A DNA stretch of 64,000 nt from assembly GCF_001427385.1 (NCBI RefSeq), contig NZ_LMGJ01000023.1, forward strand, positions 62,001 through 126,000, written 5' to 3'. How positions within the stretch are numbered: the first letter of the stretch is position 1; each line of letters opens with the position of its first letter. Shown here in pieces: positions 1 through 7,845 of the stretch. Source of the stretch: Mesorhizobium sp. Root157 (GTDB lineage: Bacteria > Pseudomonadota > Alphaproteobacteria > Rhizobiales > Rhizobiaceae). The position numbers and the translations under genes were made by a program. The notes below the pieces were generated by a model. That model saw only the letters and a list, made by a program, of their open reading frames with translations, made no database searches and was not told the origin of the DNA.

Positions 1-415
1 TCAGGGAACGCACGACCTGCCGAGAGGCATCGATGACGCTTGCGCCGAGGTTCTGGTTGGAGGGCGATGTGGCGTAGAGTTGCAACGCATTCTGAAGATT
101 GCCGATCGCCGTCGAGGCGGAAGCTGCATTGTCTACGCCGTTGACCGCGAGTTGCAGCCTGTCCAATCCATTGGACAGGGTGGCTTGGCCGCTCCAGGCC
201 GAGAGTGCGAACAGGTTCTGGCGAAAAAGCTGCGCGTTGGTGGCGCGCTGGATATCGACCGAGCGCGCGCCGGGCGCCATGCTGACAACCGTGGCAGTAC
301 GGCGCGAATAGTCGGGATTGGAGGCATCCGACACGTTGCGCGTGACGACGCTGGTCTGGCGCGACGTCGTCAGAAGCGCAGACTGGGCGATGCTCAATGC
401 GGATGACAGCGACAT
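1..415 (-). CDS. flgK: Flagellar hook-associated protein 1 (FlgK), 5' part only
   Basis: The reading frame opens with ATG at 415 and runs off the left edge, giving about 138 N-terminal residues. The start reads MSLSSALSIAQSALLTTSRQ and continues with a rod/hook-type helix containing NVSDASNPDYSRR, the FlgK counterpart of the NIANxxTxGYKR motif. FlgK forms the first hook-filament junction ring. The gene lies 30 bp downstream of flgE in the same direction, the usual rhizobial order flgE-flgK-flgL. The C-terminal part is outside the window, so integrity cannot be judged. Confidence 0.9.
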   Translation of the reverse strand, partial: MSLSSALSIAQSALLTTSRQTSVVTRNVSDASNPDYSRRTATVVSMAPGARSVDIQRATNAQLFRQNLFALSAWSGQATLSNGLDRLQLAVNGVDNAASASTAIGNLQNALQLYATSPSNQNLGASVIDASRQVVRSL

Positions 416-445
416 TCTATGCTTTCACGGCCTTCGTGCCGGTTG

Positions 446-1702
446 CTATCTCTTCAGGTTGACGAGGACATCCATCAGGTCGGAACCGGTCTGGAATACT
501 TTGGAGTTTGCGGTGTAGCTGCGCTGGGCTGCGATCATGTCGGTCAATTCCTCGGCGATGTCGACGTTGGAGCTTTCCAGTGCGCCGGAAACGATCGAGC
601 CGAGCTTGCCTTCGTTGGCAAAGCCTAATCGGACCGCGCCCGAGTCCGTGCCCTGCGCGTAGACGTTGCCGGGCAGCGAGGTCAGCCGGTCGGGACTTTG
701 CACGTCGGCCAGCGGGATCTTGTAGAGTGCACGGGAGGAGCCATCGCCATACATGGCGTAGATGGTTCCGTCCTTGCTGATCTGCACCTTGTCGATCGTG
801 CTGGGTGCGTTGCCATTGGTCGCGCCGCCGGAAACTGTGAAGCCCGCGCCAAGCTGGCTGAGTTCCGACAGGTCGAGATTGAAGGCAGCACCATTGGGAA
901 TGGTCAGAGAAACGCTATCAACCGCCCCCGTCAGTTGTCCGGTCGTTGTGTCGAATGTCAGGTTCGCGCTGCCCAGCGCGCCACCTGTGTAGGGGAACGA
1001 GGTTCCGGGCGTCGCAGCAGATTGGTCGAATACCGAGACCTGCCAGGTGCCAGTGCCGGTGTTGGTGAAATAGACGTCCATCAGCATGCGATTGCCGAGA
1101 TTGTCATAGGCAACGAGCGAGGATTTCGAGGTGTATGCGGCAGTCGGGCTGTTGGTAGAAGGCAGATCGCCTGCCGCTACGGCAGTAGCACCGGCAGGCA
1201 GGTTGCCTCTGTAGTAGCCATCGGTGCTGGGTGACGCCGTCATCTGACCGTCGGTGATGCGCACTGGCTCCAACCCGTCGAAGCCGTTGACGGTTGCTGC
1301 CGGCAAGCCGTTTTCATAGCTGTATGCCATCAACTGGAAGCCGGCGGCGTTGACCAACCTACCTTCACCATCCGGCACGAATGCGCCGGCGCGGGTGAGA
1401 AACGGCGTGCCGCTCGGGTCCTGCACCACGAAGAAGCCATTTCCGTCCACGGCAAGGTCGGAGACTGAAGTGGTGTATTGAAGGACGCCCTGGGCGCTGA
1501 TCGAATTAATGACCGTCGTTGTCACGCCGCCGGAATTGTAACTGCCGCCTGTGCTGGGCATGACAAGCGTCGAGAATTCCGTCGAAGCTCGCTTGTATCC
1601 GGTGGTATCGGAGTTGGCGATGTTGTCGGCCGTCGTTGCCAGTCGGTTCGCTTGCGCGGCCATGCCGGAAACGCCGGTTCGCATCATCCCATACAAGCTC
1701 AT
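446..1702 (-). CDS. flgE: Flagellar hook protein FlgE
   Basis: The 418-residue protein polymerises into the flexible hook that joins rod and filament. It starts MSLYGMMRTGVSGM and carries the rod-protein motif ADNIANSDTTGYKR at residues 26-39. It ends with the C-terminal coiled segment containing SNVDIAEELTDMIAAQRSY, shared by axial proteins. The middle is the usual Thr/Gly/Ser-rich hook domain. GAGGAG lies about 8 bp before the ATG. It follows the regulator ftcR by about 100 bp and precedes flgK by 30 bp. In S. meliloti and Brucella, FtcR/Rem is a direct activator of flgE, which fits the order here. Confidence 0.95.
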   Translation of the reverse strand: MSLYGMMRTGVSGMAAQANRLATTADNIANSDTTGYKRASTEFSTLVMPSTGGSYNSGGVTTTVINSISAQGVLQYTTSVSDLAVDGNGFFVVQDPSGTPFLTRAGAFVPDGEGRLVNAAGFQLMAYSYENGLPAATVNGFDGLEPVRITDGQMTASPSTDGYYRGNLPAGATAVAAGDLPSTNSPTAAYTSKSSLVAYDNLGNRMLMDVYFTNTGTGTWQVSVFDQSAATPGTSFPYTGGALGSANLTFDTTTGQLTGAVDSVSLTIPNGAAFNLDLSELSQLGAGFTVSGGATNGNAPSTIDKVQISKDGTIYAMYGDGSSRALYKIPLADVQSPDRLTSLPGNVYAQGTDSGAVRLGFANEGKLGSIVSGALESSNVDIAEELTDMIAAQRSYTANSKVFQTGSDLMDVLVNLKR

Positions 1703-1805
1703 CGAAACGTCTCCTCAGTTCCACCGGGTGTGGCGAAAAGAATACGCTTGTTGTCTTGCGCGAGGCTGGCGCGGAGAAGCGGGCGCAGGCCTGTGGCCCG
1801 ATCCA

Positions 1806-2474
1806 TCAGAAGACCAGCCGATAGCCGAGGAAGCGTTTTGAATCGATCGGATCGTGGCCGAGCTTCTCGCGCAGTTTCTTGCGCAGCTTGGAGATGTGGC
1901 TTTCCACGACGTTTTCTTCGACCTCTTCGTCGAAGATGCCGTAAATGGAGTTGAAGACCTGGGTCTTGGTGACGCGCCGTCCGCGATTTGCGGCGAGAAA
2001 TTCCAGAATGCGGCGTTCGCGACGCGGCAGTGGCAGCGATTGGCCGTTGATCTCGGGATCGCGGCCATCCATGAAGATGCGCATCGGGCCGATTTCGGTG
2101 AAGTTCGCGCTTTCCTCGGCCCGCCTGCGGATCGCCGTGATGCGGGCGAGGATTTCGCGGATGTGGACCGGCTTGCGCACCACGTCGTCGACGCCAGACT
2201 CGAAAAGCTTCAGCGTGTTCTCGAGAGAATGATGTTCGCTCAGCGCGATGACCGGAGCACCGGTACGTCCGCGTATCTGGCGCGGCGAAATGCTGCCTTC
2301 GCGGCAATCGCCGATCAGGAACGCACTTACCGATTTGAGGTCGTCATCGGCGGCGCTTGCCACCCACTCGTCGAATTCACTTGGCGCGAAACCGGCGCAC
2401 GCAACGCCTTCCCTGTCGAAAAGTGAATTATAGCCCTCGGTTACGAGTTCGCGCTCGTCAACGACTACGATCAT
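1806..2474 (-). CDS. ftcR: Flagellar transcriptional activator FtcR/Rem (OmpR-type two-domain regulator)
   Basis: The 222-residue protein has an N-terminal receiver-like domain (1-115) and a C-terminal winged-helix OmpR/PhoB DNA-binding domain (about 130-222, with [16 protein letters not shown] and [10 protein letters not shown]). The receiver keeps Asp56 and Lys101-Pro102. The acidic pair is Asp6-Glu7 and the surroundings are unusual (LIGDCREG), so phosphorylation is doubtful. Length, sequence style and position beside flgE match Rem of Sinorhizobium and FtcR of Brucella, the class II activator between VisNR and structural flagellar genes. A G-rich ribosome site precedes the ATG. Its 212-bp upstream region has four GANTC sites. 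Confidence 0.9.
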   Translation of the reverse strand: MIVVVDERELVTEGYNSLFDREGVACAGFAPSEFDEWVASAADDDLKSVSAFLIGDCREGSISPRQIRGRTGAPVIALSEHHSLENTLKLFESGVDDVVRKPVHIREILARITAIRRRAEESANFTEIGPMRIFMDGRDPEINGQSLPLPRRERRILEFLAANRGRRVTKTQVFNSIYGIFDEEVEENVVESHISKLRKKLREKLGHDPIDSKRFLGYRLVF

Positions 2475-2487
2475 CGGCCCGCCCCCC

Positions 2488-2584
2488 GAATCATTTCATT
2501 TGCCCCGGGGACAAGGGGTAGTCGCTGGCTGGAATCCTGAACAACCGTCAATTCTTGTAACTATTTTCTTGGGAGTCGGGAATC
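2488..2584. promoter_or_regulatory. Cluster of four GANTC (CcrM) sites upstream of ftcR
   Basis: GANTC occurs at 2488-2492 (GAATC), 2532-2536 (GAATC), 2573-2577 (GAGTC) and 2580-2584 (GAATC), all within 110 bp of the ftcR start. GANTC is the target of the cell-cycle methylase CcrM in Alphaproteobacteria, and such clusters in promoters usually mean methylation-sensitive transcription. The sites are seen directly. Their function is inferred. Confidence 0.55.
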
Positions 2585-2687
2585 GCTCAGGTTGTATCAC
2601 CCGTCAAAGTCGGGAAAGCTGGCCGGAGCGGCTGCCTGGCACGGATGCCAAGCCTGCGGCATTGGTCTTTGCAGCGAATTTATAAAC

Positions 2688-3278
2688 TCACTGGTTGCAG
2701 AAGGTCCGCGCGTTGCTTGTCCATTTGCCGAAGCCGACCGCCACCATGTTGGCTATGACGCGGCAGACGTAGATCTTCTGCGCCGGGTCGTTATCGGGGC
2801 CGGCATGATAGCGTGCGACCGCCATCGACCAGGTTGCGTGACGGGCGTGCAGGTTGGCGAGGAAACGGGCTGCGTAGTCGACGTTCTGGTGCGGGTCCAG
2901 CATGTCGCCGATGCTGCGGAAGTGCTGGGCGTGATAGTGATGGTTTACCTGCATGCAGCCGAGATCGATCAACTTCTTGCCCTGTGTGCGAGCATTTTCG
3001 ACCGTCCGGATTGCTTCTGAACGATTGCGCGGGTAAACAGCTTTTCCTTCTATATTCAATGCGTTGGGCTGAAGGCTGCCTTTCCTTCCCGTTTCAGTGA
3101 GACCGACTGCATAGAGGATGCCTGGCGGAATGCCGTAGCGGTCGGCGGCGTGCAGAATTTCGGCTTCGCAAGCATTGGTGGAAGCGCTGGCGCCTGCCGG
3201 GGAAAGACTAGATAAACAGCCCGCTGCCAGAGCGGCCGCGAGCAGCCGAGGAAGAGCGCCCGGAATTGTGAGCGTCAT
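2688..3278 (-). CDS. Lytic transglycosylase of the flagellar motB-motC-fliK operon (Orf38-like)
   Basis: The 196-residue protein is an SLT-type muramidase expected to open peptidoglycan for flagellar assembly. A hydrophobic export signal covers about residues 5-31, with a possible weak lipobox ending at Cys21. The catalytic glutamate is probably Glu62 in AVGLTETG, and the SLT pattern continues with LGCMQVNHHYH and VARYHAGP. I chose ATG 3278 because AAGGAG sits 8 bp upstream; a longer reading to 3323 lacks support. The start lies inside the 3' end of fliK (71-bp overlap in another frame), so the two are likely translationally linked. In S. meliloti an equivalent gene (orf38) follows fliK. Confidence 0.85.
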   Translation of the reverse strand: MTLTIPGALPRLLAAALAAGCLSSLSPAGASASTNACEAEILHAADRYGIPPGILYAVGLTETGRKGSLQPNALNIEGKAVYPRNRSEAIRTVENARTQGKKLIDLGCMQVNHHYHAQHFRSIGDMLDPHQNVDYAARFLANLHARHATWSMAVARYHAGPDNDPAQKIYVCRVIANMVAVGFGKWTSNARTFCNQ

Positions 3279-4548
3279 TGTCGCGGCTCCTTCCTGAATG
3301 ATGGTCACCGGGAGCATTGCCATTCCCGCCAGACTGCCCGGATTGAAACGACGACGAATCCCGGTTCGGAGCCGCCGTCGTGGAGCTTGTGGCGTCGGGG
3401 CGGGCTGTTGGCATTGCCGCTATCGAGGGTTGCAGGACAGTAACCTTGCCGACATCGAAGCCGAGGTCGCGAAGTGCCCGGGCGATGGTATCGCTATCCG
3501 ATGACAAGCGATGATAGGCCTCCTGGGTGTCGGGCAGCAACTCAATCGAAAGTTGCTCTCCCGTGAGGCGCAGATGTGCATTGACGACGCCAAGCTCGGC
3601 GGGATGAAGCTCGATCTTCAAAATGTGCGCCGCGACCGGTGCCTGATGAGCCGCTCCGGGTGCAAATACGGCGCTGGACGACGGGTGCGGTGAGCCGACG
3701 TCGGACGCAATTGCGCTGACCAGCCTGGAAGTGGTCGGATCGAGGGTCGGCATGGCCGGTGCCGGGAAGCTTTGTGCCGAAACGATGGTGACGCGCTCCT
3801 GCACTGACGGTCGCGCGGCATGGTCGCCGGGCGTCGTCGTGGACCCCGCGCGCCGCGCTTCGGCGGCGATGCCGAATGGGGACGGCTTGCCGGTATCGCC
3901 GTTGGCCGATGTGTCCGGTTCGGCTGCCTGGTCGAGGGACCCTGCGGTCGGCATGAGGGCCTTGGTCGTGGCGTGCTGCGTTTCGATACTGCGCGCGGTG
4001 CCGGTTTTCGCTGATTCATCGTCCACTCCCTGTGAGCCGACATCTGCAAGAACGTGCTCCGCCGCGCGGCGGAAGCCGGTCGTTTTGCCTTGGTCACCGG
4101 CATCGTTGCCAGAGTCGTTCCCTGCGGCGAGTGCCGCCGCGCGGTTGATCTCCTGCAGGCTCATGAGCAGCGGCAAACTTTCATGAACGGGGTTGCCGGA
4201 GGTTGCCTCGACCGGTTTTTCCCTGGTCGCATCTGTGGTGTCGTCATCCGCAAGGATCTCTCTGGCGGGCGCCGACGGGAAGCGACGGACCCTGGAGCCA
4301 CCGGTCTCCTCAACCGTCTCGTCTTTTCCATCCGGCGCGTCGTGATCGGATTTATTGTCTGCCGCCATGCGATGCGTGGCGTTGTCACGCGAACGATGGG
4401 GGTGAGGCGCGGCATGTTTGGAGCCGGCATGCCGGATGTCGTCTCCCAGCACATCCTGGAAAGTGGTGTCGCCATTGTCGGTGGCCGCTTGCGCAACGGT
4501 TTTAGTTCCAATCGGGCCGGGCAATGTGGTGCCGATACTGACGGTCAT
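3208..4548 (-). CDS. fliK: Flagellar hook-length control protein FliK
   Basis: The 446-residue protein acts as molecular ruler and export-specificity switch for the hook. About 300 residues are low-complexity, hydrophilic and rich in Thr, Ala, Asp and Gly, as in other FliK proteins. The conserved C-terminal domain (about 305-385) has LKIELHPAELGVVNAHLRL followed by LSIELLPDTQEAYHRL, the Flg_hook signature. A disordered Ser/Gly/Asn-rich tail follows. Its ATG overlaps the motC stop (ATGA), and its 3' end overlaps the transglycosylase gene. The N-terminal half diverges fast in this family, so identification rests on the C-terminal domain and context. Confidence 0.9.
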   Translation of the reverse strand: MTVSIGTTLPGPIGTKTVAQAATDNGDTTFQDVLGDDIRHAGSKHAAPHPHRSRDNATHRMAADNKSDHDAPDGKDETVEETGGSRVRRFPSAPAREILADDDTTDATREKPVEATSGNPVHESLPLLMSLQEINRAAALAAGNDSGNDAGDQGKTTGFRRAAEHVLADVGSQGVDDESAKTGTARSIETQHATTKALMPTAGSLDQAAEPDTSANGDTGKPSPFGIAAEARRAGSTTTPGDHAARPSVQERVTIVSAQSFPAPAMPTLDPTTSRLVSAIASDVGSPHPSSSAVFAPGAAHQAPVAAHILKIELHPAELGVVNAHLRLTGEQLSIELLPDTQEAYHRLSSDSDTIARALRDLGFDVGKVTVLQPSIAAMPTARPDATSSTTAAPNRDSSSFQSGQSGGNGNAPGDHHSGRSRDNDAHNSGRSSSAARGRSGSGLFI

Positions 4549-5918
4549 TCGGGCGCTGCTCCAAGCAACTGGTCGATCTTGTCGAGGGTGCGATGGGTGT
4601 TTGCGATGGCTTCATCGGTCGGATCGGCCTTGGCCGCGGAAGATGGCGCGGCCTTGGGCGCATCGCTGGAAATGGCGGCTTCGGCCACCGCCGCGGCTGG
4701 TTCGGCGGGCGCGAATGCAGGTTGCTCGGGCATGATCCCTTCGACCAGTGGCAGATCGCTATCTGCTTCGGATGCGGCATCCAAGGCTGGAGCTTCCCGG
4801 TGTGCTGCGCTCCTCGTTGGAATGTCGGCTTCGGGGTTGCCCGGCACCTTGACGTGAGGGAGCGGCAACGCCTTTGCCGGCGGCGCCACCACCTCGCTGG
4901 TGATGGTGCGCGCTGCATCGAGCAGGAAGCGGTCGCTTTCCGACAAGCGGTTGCGATCGATGCTGTGCAACCTGTCGCGCACATCCTCGATGGTTTCCGA
5001 AGTCATCGTGGAAAGGCTGGCATAGAGTTCGGCGCGCGGATCGTCGATGTTGTGGATGCCGTTGTGGCCCTGCTCGGCCCTTGCCGACGCGAATGTGGAG
5101 AGGTCTATCAACCCCTCGATCGCGGCGCTGCGGGCGATGCGCAGGTAGATGACCTTCTCGCGCTCGGGATCCATCATGGCGGCGATGTCGTCGAGCTTGT
5201 CGTGGGCTATCGCCATGTTAAACGATACGACGCCCTCTACGAAAGCGTCCGCGAACTGGCTGGCGTAGGGGGAACGCAGGTAGCGCGCCACGTACTGGGT
5301 GGAAGCGCGGGCAAAGCGTGCTGCGTCGCCAGTCGTGGCAGCAATGGCGACCGAACGGCGAAGGGCTGCCTCCTCCACCAGTGTGCCGGGGCTTAGCAAA
5401 CGCGCCTGGTCGAGCAGGGTGAGCGCACCGGCCGGGTCTTCCCTGACCAGAAGCGATCCCTTGATCAGAGCTACAAATGGACCGAGATCGCGTGGCAGCG
5501 ACATCGGATCAACCGACCTCAGGGCTTGTAGCGCGCCCCCGGGATCGCCCTGCAGATAGGCGATCACGCCGCTGGCTATTGCCTTGTCCTGCTTGCTCAG
5601 TTCAAGGCGCGATGTCGCAACCTCCAGCGTGGCGGGGTTGCCGCCGCTCATGCCGTAGACCAGCAGCGCGCGAAAATTCTTGGCGTCCTTGAGATCTTGC
5701 GCGTTTGCGCTGCGCAGGCGTTGATCGGTGATTTCAAGCAATTTGCCCTGCATGGGCAGGGCCGCATGATCGCCGGACGCGATGTGGTCCTGGACGAGTT
5801 GCAGCGATCTGACGAGTTGATAGGGCTGCAATCCTTCCTGGCCGCTCGCAGCGGAACCGAAAGCCGCGATGCAAAGTCCCGCGCCGACAAACCGCCAGAA
5901 GCCGGCACGGTTCCTCAT
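4545..5918 (-). CDS. motC: Periplasmic motility protein MotC
   Basis: The 457-residue protein begins with a signal peptide (FWRFVGAGLCIAAFGSAASG, cleavage near residue 26). It is followed by a helical domain (PYQLVRSLQLVQDHIASGDH onward) and a Pro/Ala-rich C-terminal tail. MotC is specific to rhizobial-type flagella; it is a periplasmic protein that binds MotB and is needed for rotation. Family assignment rests on length, export signal, the N-terminal domain and the fixed order motB-motC-fliK. It overlaps motB and fliK by 4 bp (ATGA) on both sides, so the genes are translationally coupled. Confidence 0.9.
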   Translation of the reverse strand: MRNRAGFWRFVGAGLCIAAFGSAASGQEGLQPYQLVRSLQLVQDHIASGDHAALPMQGKLLEITDQRLRSANAQDLKDAKNFRALLVYGMSGGNPATLEVATSRLELSKQDKAIASGVIAYLQGDPGGALQALRSVDPMSLPRDLGPFVALIKGSLLVREDPAGALTLLDQARLLSPGTLVEEAALRRSVAIAATTGDAARFARASTQYVARYLRSPYASQFADAFVEGVVSFNMAIAHDKLDDIAAMMDPEREKVIYLRIARSAAIEGLIDLSTFASARAEQGHNGIHNIDDPRAELYASLSTMTSETIEDVRDRLHSIDRNRLSESDRFLLDAARTITSEVVAPPAKALPLPHVKVPGNPEADIPTRSAAHREAPALDAASEADSDLPLVEGIMPEQPAFAPAEPAAAVAEAAISSDAPKAAPSSAAKADPTDEAIANTHRTLDKIDQLLGAAPE

Positions 5919-7231
5919 CCATCCGTCTCCAGAAGGATCGCGATGCGGCGGTTGACGGCGGAAAGCGGATCAGCCTTGTCCTTGGGATCGCGGTCGGCAA
6001 ATCCGGCGACCTCCCTGATCCGGCCTTCATCGACGCCGCCGCGCACCAGCATGTAGTAGGCAGCATGCGCTCGTGCCGAAGACAGGCGCCAGTTGTCGTA
6101 GGTGTCGCTTCGGAATGGGCGGGCGTCCGTATGCCCCTGGATGGAAAGGTTGCCTTTCTGGCCATTAATGACACGGCCGATCTTCTCCATTGCCAGGACC
6201 AGGTCGCGGCGTGGCACGGCCGAGCCGATCTCGAACATGCCGAAATCGAGTTGATCGGTGATCGAGATGACGACGCCCTTGTCGGTGGCCTCCACTGTCA
6301 GGCCTTCAGCCACCTTGTCGCCGGACAAAGCTGTCGCCAACTCCGTCTTGATACGTTCAGATGCTTCCACGGTCGCGGCGCTGGGATCTCGATTGGCCGG
6401 GCTTCGTTCAACAGGTTCCAGCTTGGGCGCCTCGATTTTCGCCAGTTCTCTTTGCAGGTCGCTGTCGCCTTGTTTCGCGGATGGCGCGCCAACGGGTTGC
6501 GGCAGTGACTCTGGTGCGGGCTTCGATTCGGCGGCCGTCTCAGCCTTGGTTTTCGGCGCTGCAAATTCTGCAACCTTGTCGTCGGGCTTTGCCGGATCAC
6601 CTTCGATTTTCGCCCGCGCGGCACTGGCTTCCGCACCCGGCGTGGTCATTTGCTGCGACCAGAAATCAGGTGCGAACGGATCGCGGTAGGACTGGCCACC
6701 CGAAGCGCCTGTCGCCGGTCCGGCGGCTTGCGCACCGCCATCGCCTTTTTCACTGATGTTCTGCAGCTTGCCGCTGTTGGCGACGATTTCCGCCAGCACC
6801 GCATAAGGGTCGGCAAATAATTTTTCATCGGAGGGGAAGGTCTGCGCAGCCGCCTCTTCTTCCTTGTTCTGCTCCTTGACGGAACCGGCGTTGCCCTCTC
6901 CGTCCTGTCCTGTCTTGGTGGCGGCATTTTGCGGGCTGTCCGCGGCCATGCCGGACGAAGCGGACTCGTTGCCGAGATCCTCAAGGCCCTTGCGGTTGGC
7001 GTTGCGGTCGACCAACCTGATGGGATTGAAATAGCTGGCGACGGCCGCCCTGGTCTGTTCGTTGGCGGCATTGATCAGCCACATAACCAGGAAAAAGCAC
7101 ATCATCGCCGTCATGAAATCGGCGAAGGCGATTTTCCAGACGCCGCCGTGATGGCCTTCCTCTTCATCGCTATGTCCGCGGCGCACGATGATGATCTCGT
7201 GCTTGTCGTTGGCGTTTTCGGCCATGGTCAT
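5915..7231 (-). CDS. motB: Flagellar motor stator protein MotB
   Basis: The 438-residue inner-membrane protein couples proton flow to rotation and anchors the stator to peptidoglycan. The single membrane helix (about 27-52) contains FADFMTAMMCFFLVMWLI with the essential Asp. A long Ala/Glu/Lys-rich linker follows, then an OmpA-like peptidoglycan-binding domain (about 310-430) with IQGHTDARPF and LSSARAHAAYYMLVRGG. I chose ATG 7231 because it overlaps the fliH-like stop as ATGA; a reading to 7261 would intrude further into that gene. The extra-long linker is typical of rhizobial MotB. Its partner MotA is encoded far away at 27.6 kb, as in other rhizobia. Confidence 0.93.
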   Translation of the reverse strand: MTMAENANDKHEIIIVRRGHSDEEEGHHGGVWKIAFADFMTAMMCFFLVMWLINAANEQTRAAVASYFNPIRLVDRNANRKGLEDLGNESASSGMAADSPQNAATKTGQDGEGNAGSVKEQNKEEEAAAQTFPSDEKLFADPYAVLAEIVANSGKLQNISEKGDGGAQAAGPATGASGGQSYRDPFAPDFWSQQMTTPGAEASAARAKIEGDPAKPDDKVAEFAAPKTKAETAAESKPAPESLPQPVGAPSAKQGDSDLQRELAKIEAPKLEPVERSPANRDPSAATVEASERIKTELATALSGDKVAEGLTVEATDKGVVISITDQLDFGMFEIGSAVPRRDLVLAMEKIGRVINGQKGNLSIQGHTDARPFRSDTYDNWRLSSARAHAAYYMLVRGGVDEGRIREVAGFADRDPKDKADPLSAVNRRIAILLETDG

Positions 7232-7845
7232 GACAGTATCTCGGACAGCGCCGTCGACCATTCCGACATGCGGGTTTCAACCACCACATCGTCGACGGTG
7301 ACGGTAAGATCGAAGCCGGGAGCTTCGGTGAAAACAAGATCGGCCGCCCGCTCCCCCAGCGAGGCGCTCAGCGTTTCGAAAAGGGAAGCCGGTCCCTGAA
7401 CGCGGACGCGGATGGCTTCATCATCCTTCATGGCGTTCTTGATTGTCTCGGTGAGCGCTTCCAGGGAGCGTTTCTGCAGATGCTCGCTCAATAAGCCGCC
7501 GATGATCCGGGCCGCCGTTGTGCTGACCAACCCGGCCATCCGGGCCTGCATGCCATCCATACGAGCGGCAATGGTGGCGCCAACGTCTGCGCCAAGCGTT
7601 TCCAGAAATGCCTTGGCTTCATCCGCGTTGGCCTGCCTTATCTCGGCCAGTTCCTTTTGATGGGCTTCGGTCAGACGGGCTTTCAGCGCCGCCTCTGCCT
7701 CGGAGACCGCCTCGGCGATGAGCCGGCCGATGTCGGCCTGAGGCGCGCTGGCAGTCGGGCGCGGCGCATCAGCCGGTGCCGGGTTGCTCCGTTCCTTGAT
7801 CGGTCCGAAGTCCGGCAACAGTTGAAGAAGCGCTGCTGCCGACAT
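7228..7845 (-). CDS. fliH: FliH-like flagellar export regulator
   Basis: The 205-residue protein sits between fliF and motB. It has an amphipathic N-terminus, a Glu/Ala-rich helix (about 38-90) and a C-terminal domain with IIGGLLSEHLQKRSLEAL and GFDLTVTVDDVVVETRMSEW, resembling FliH/YscL stator proteins that bind the FliI ATPase. ATG 7845 overlaps the fliF stop as TGATG, and its stop overlaps motB as ATGA. FliH is expected because fliI (31.2 kb) and a FliJ-like gene (47.1 kb) are present. Sequence conservation in FliH is weak, so the symbol is moderately certain; a profile search with FliH/YscL models would settle it. Confidence 0.72.
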   Translation of the reverse strand: MSAAALLQLLPDFGPIKERSNPAPADAPRPTASAPQADIGRLIAEAVSEAEAALKARLTEAHQKELAEIRQANADEAKAFLETLGADVGATIAARMDGMQARMAGLVSTTAARIIGGLLSEHLQKRSLEALTETIKNAMKDDEAIRVRVQGPASLFETLSASLGERAADLVFTEAPGFDLTVTVDDVVVETRMSEWSTALSEILS

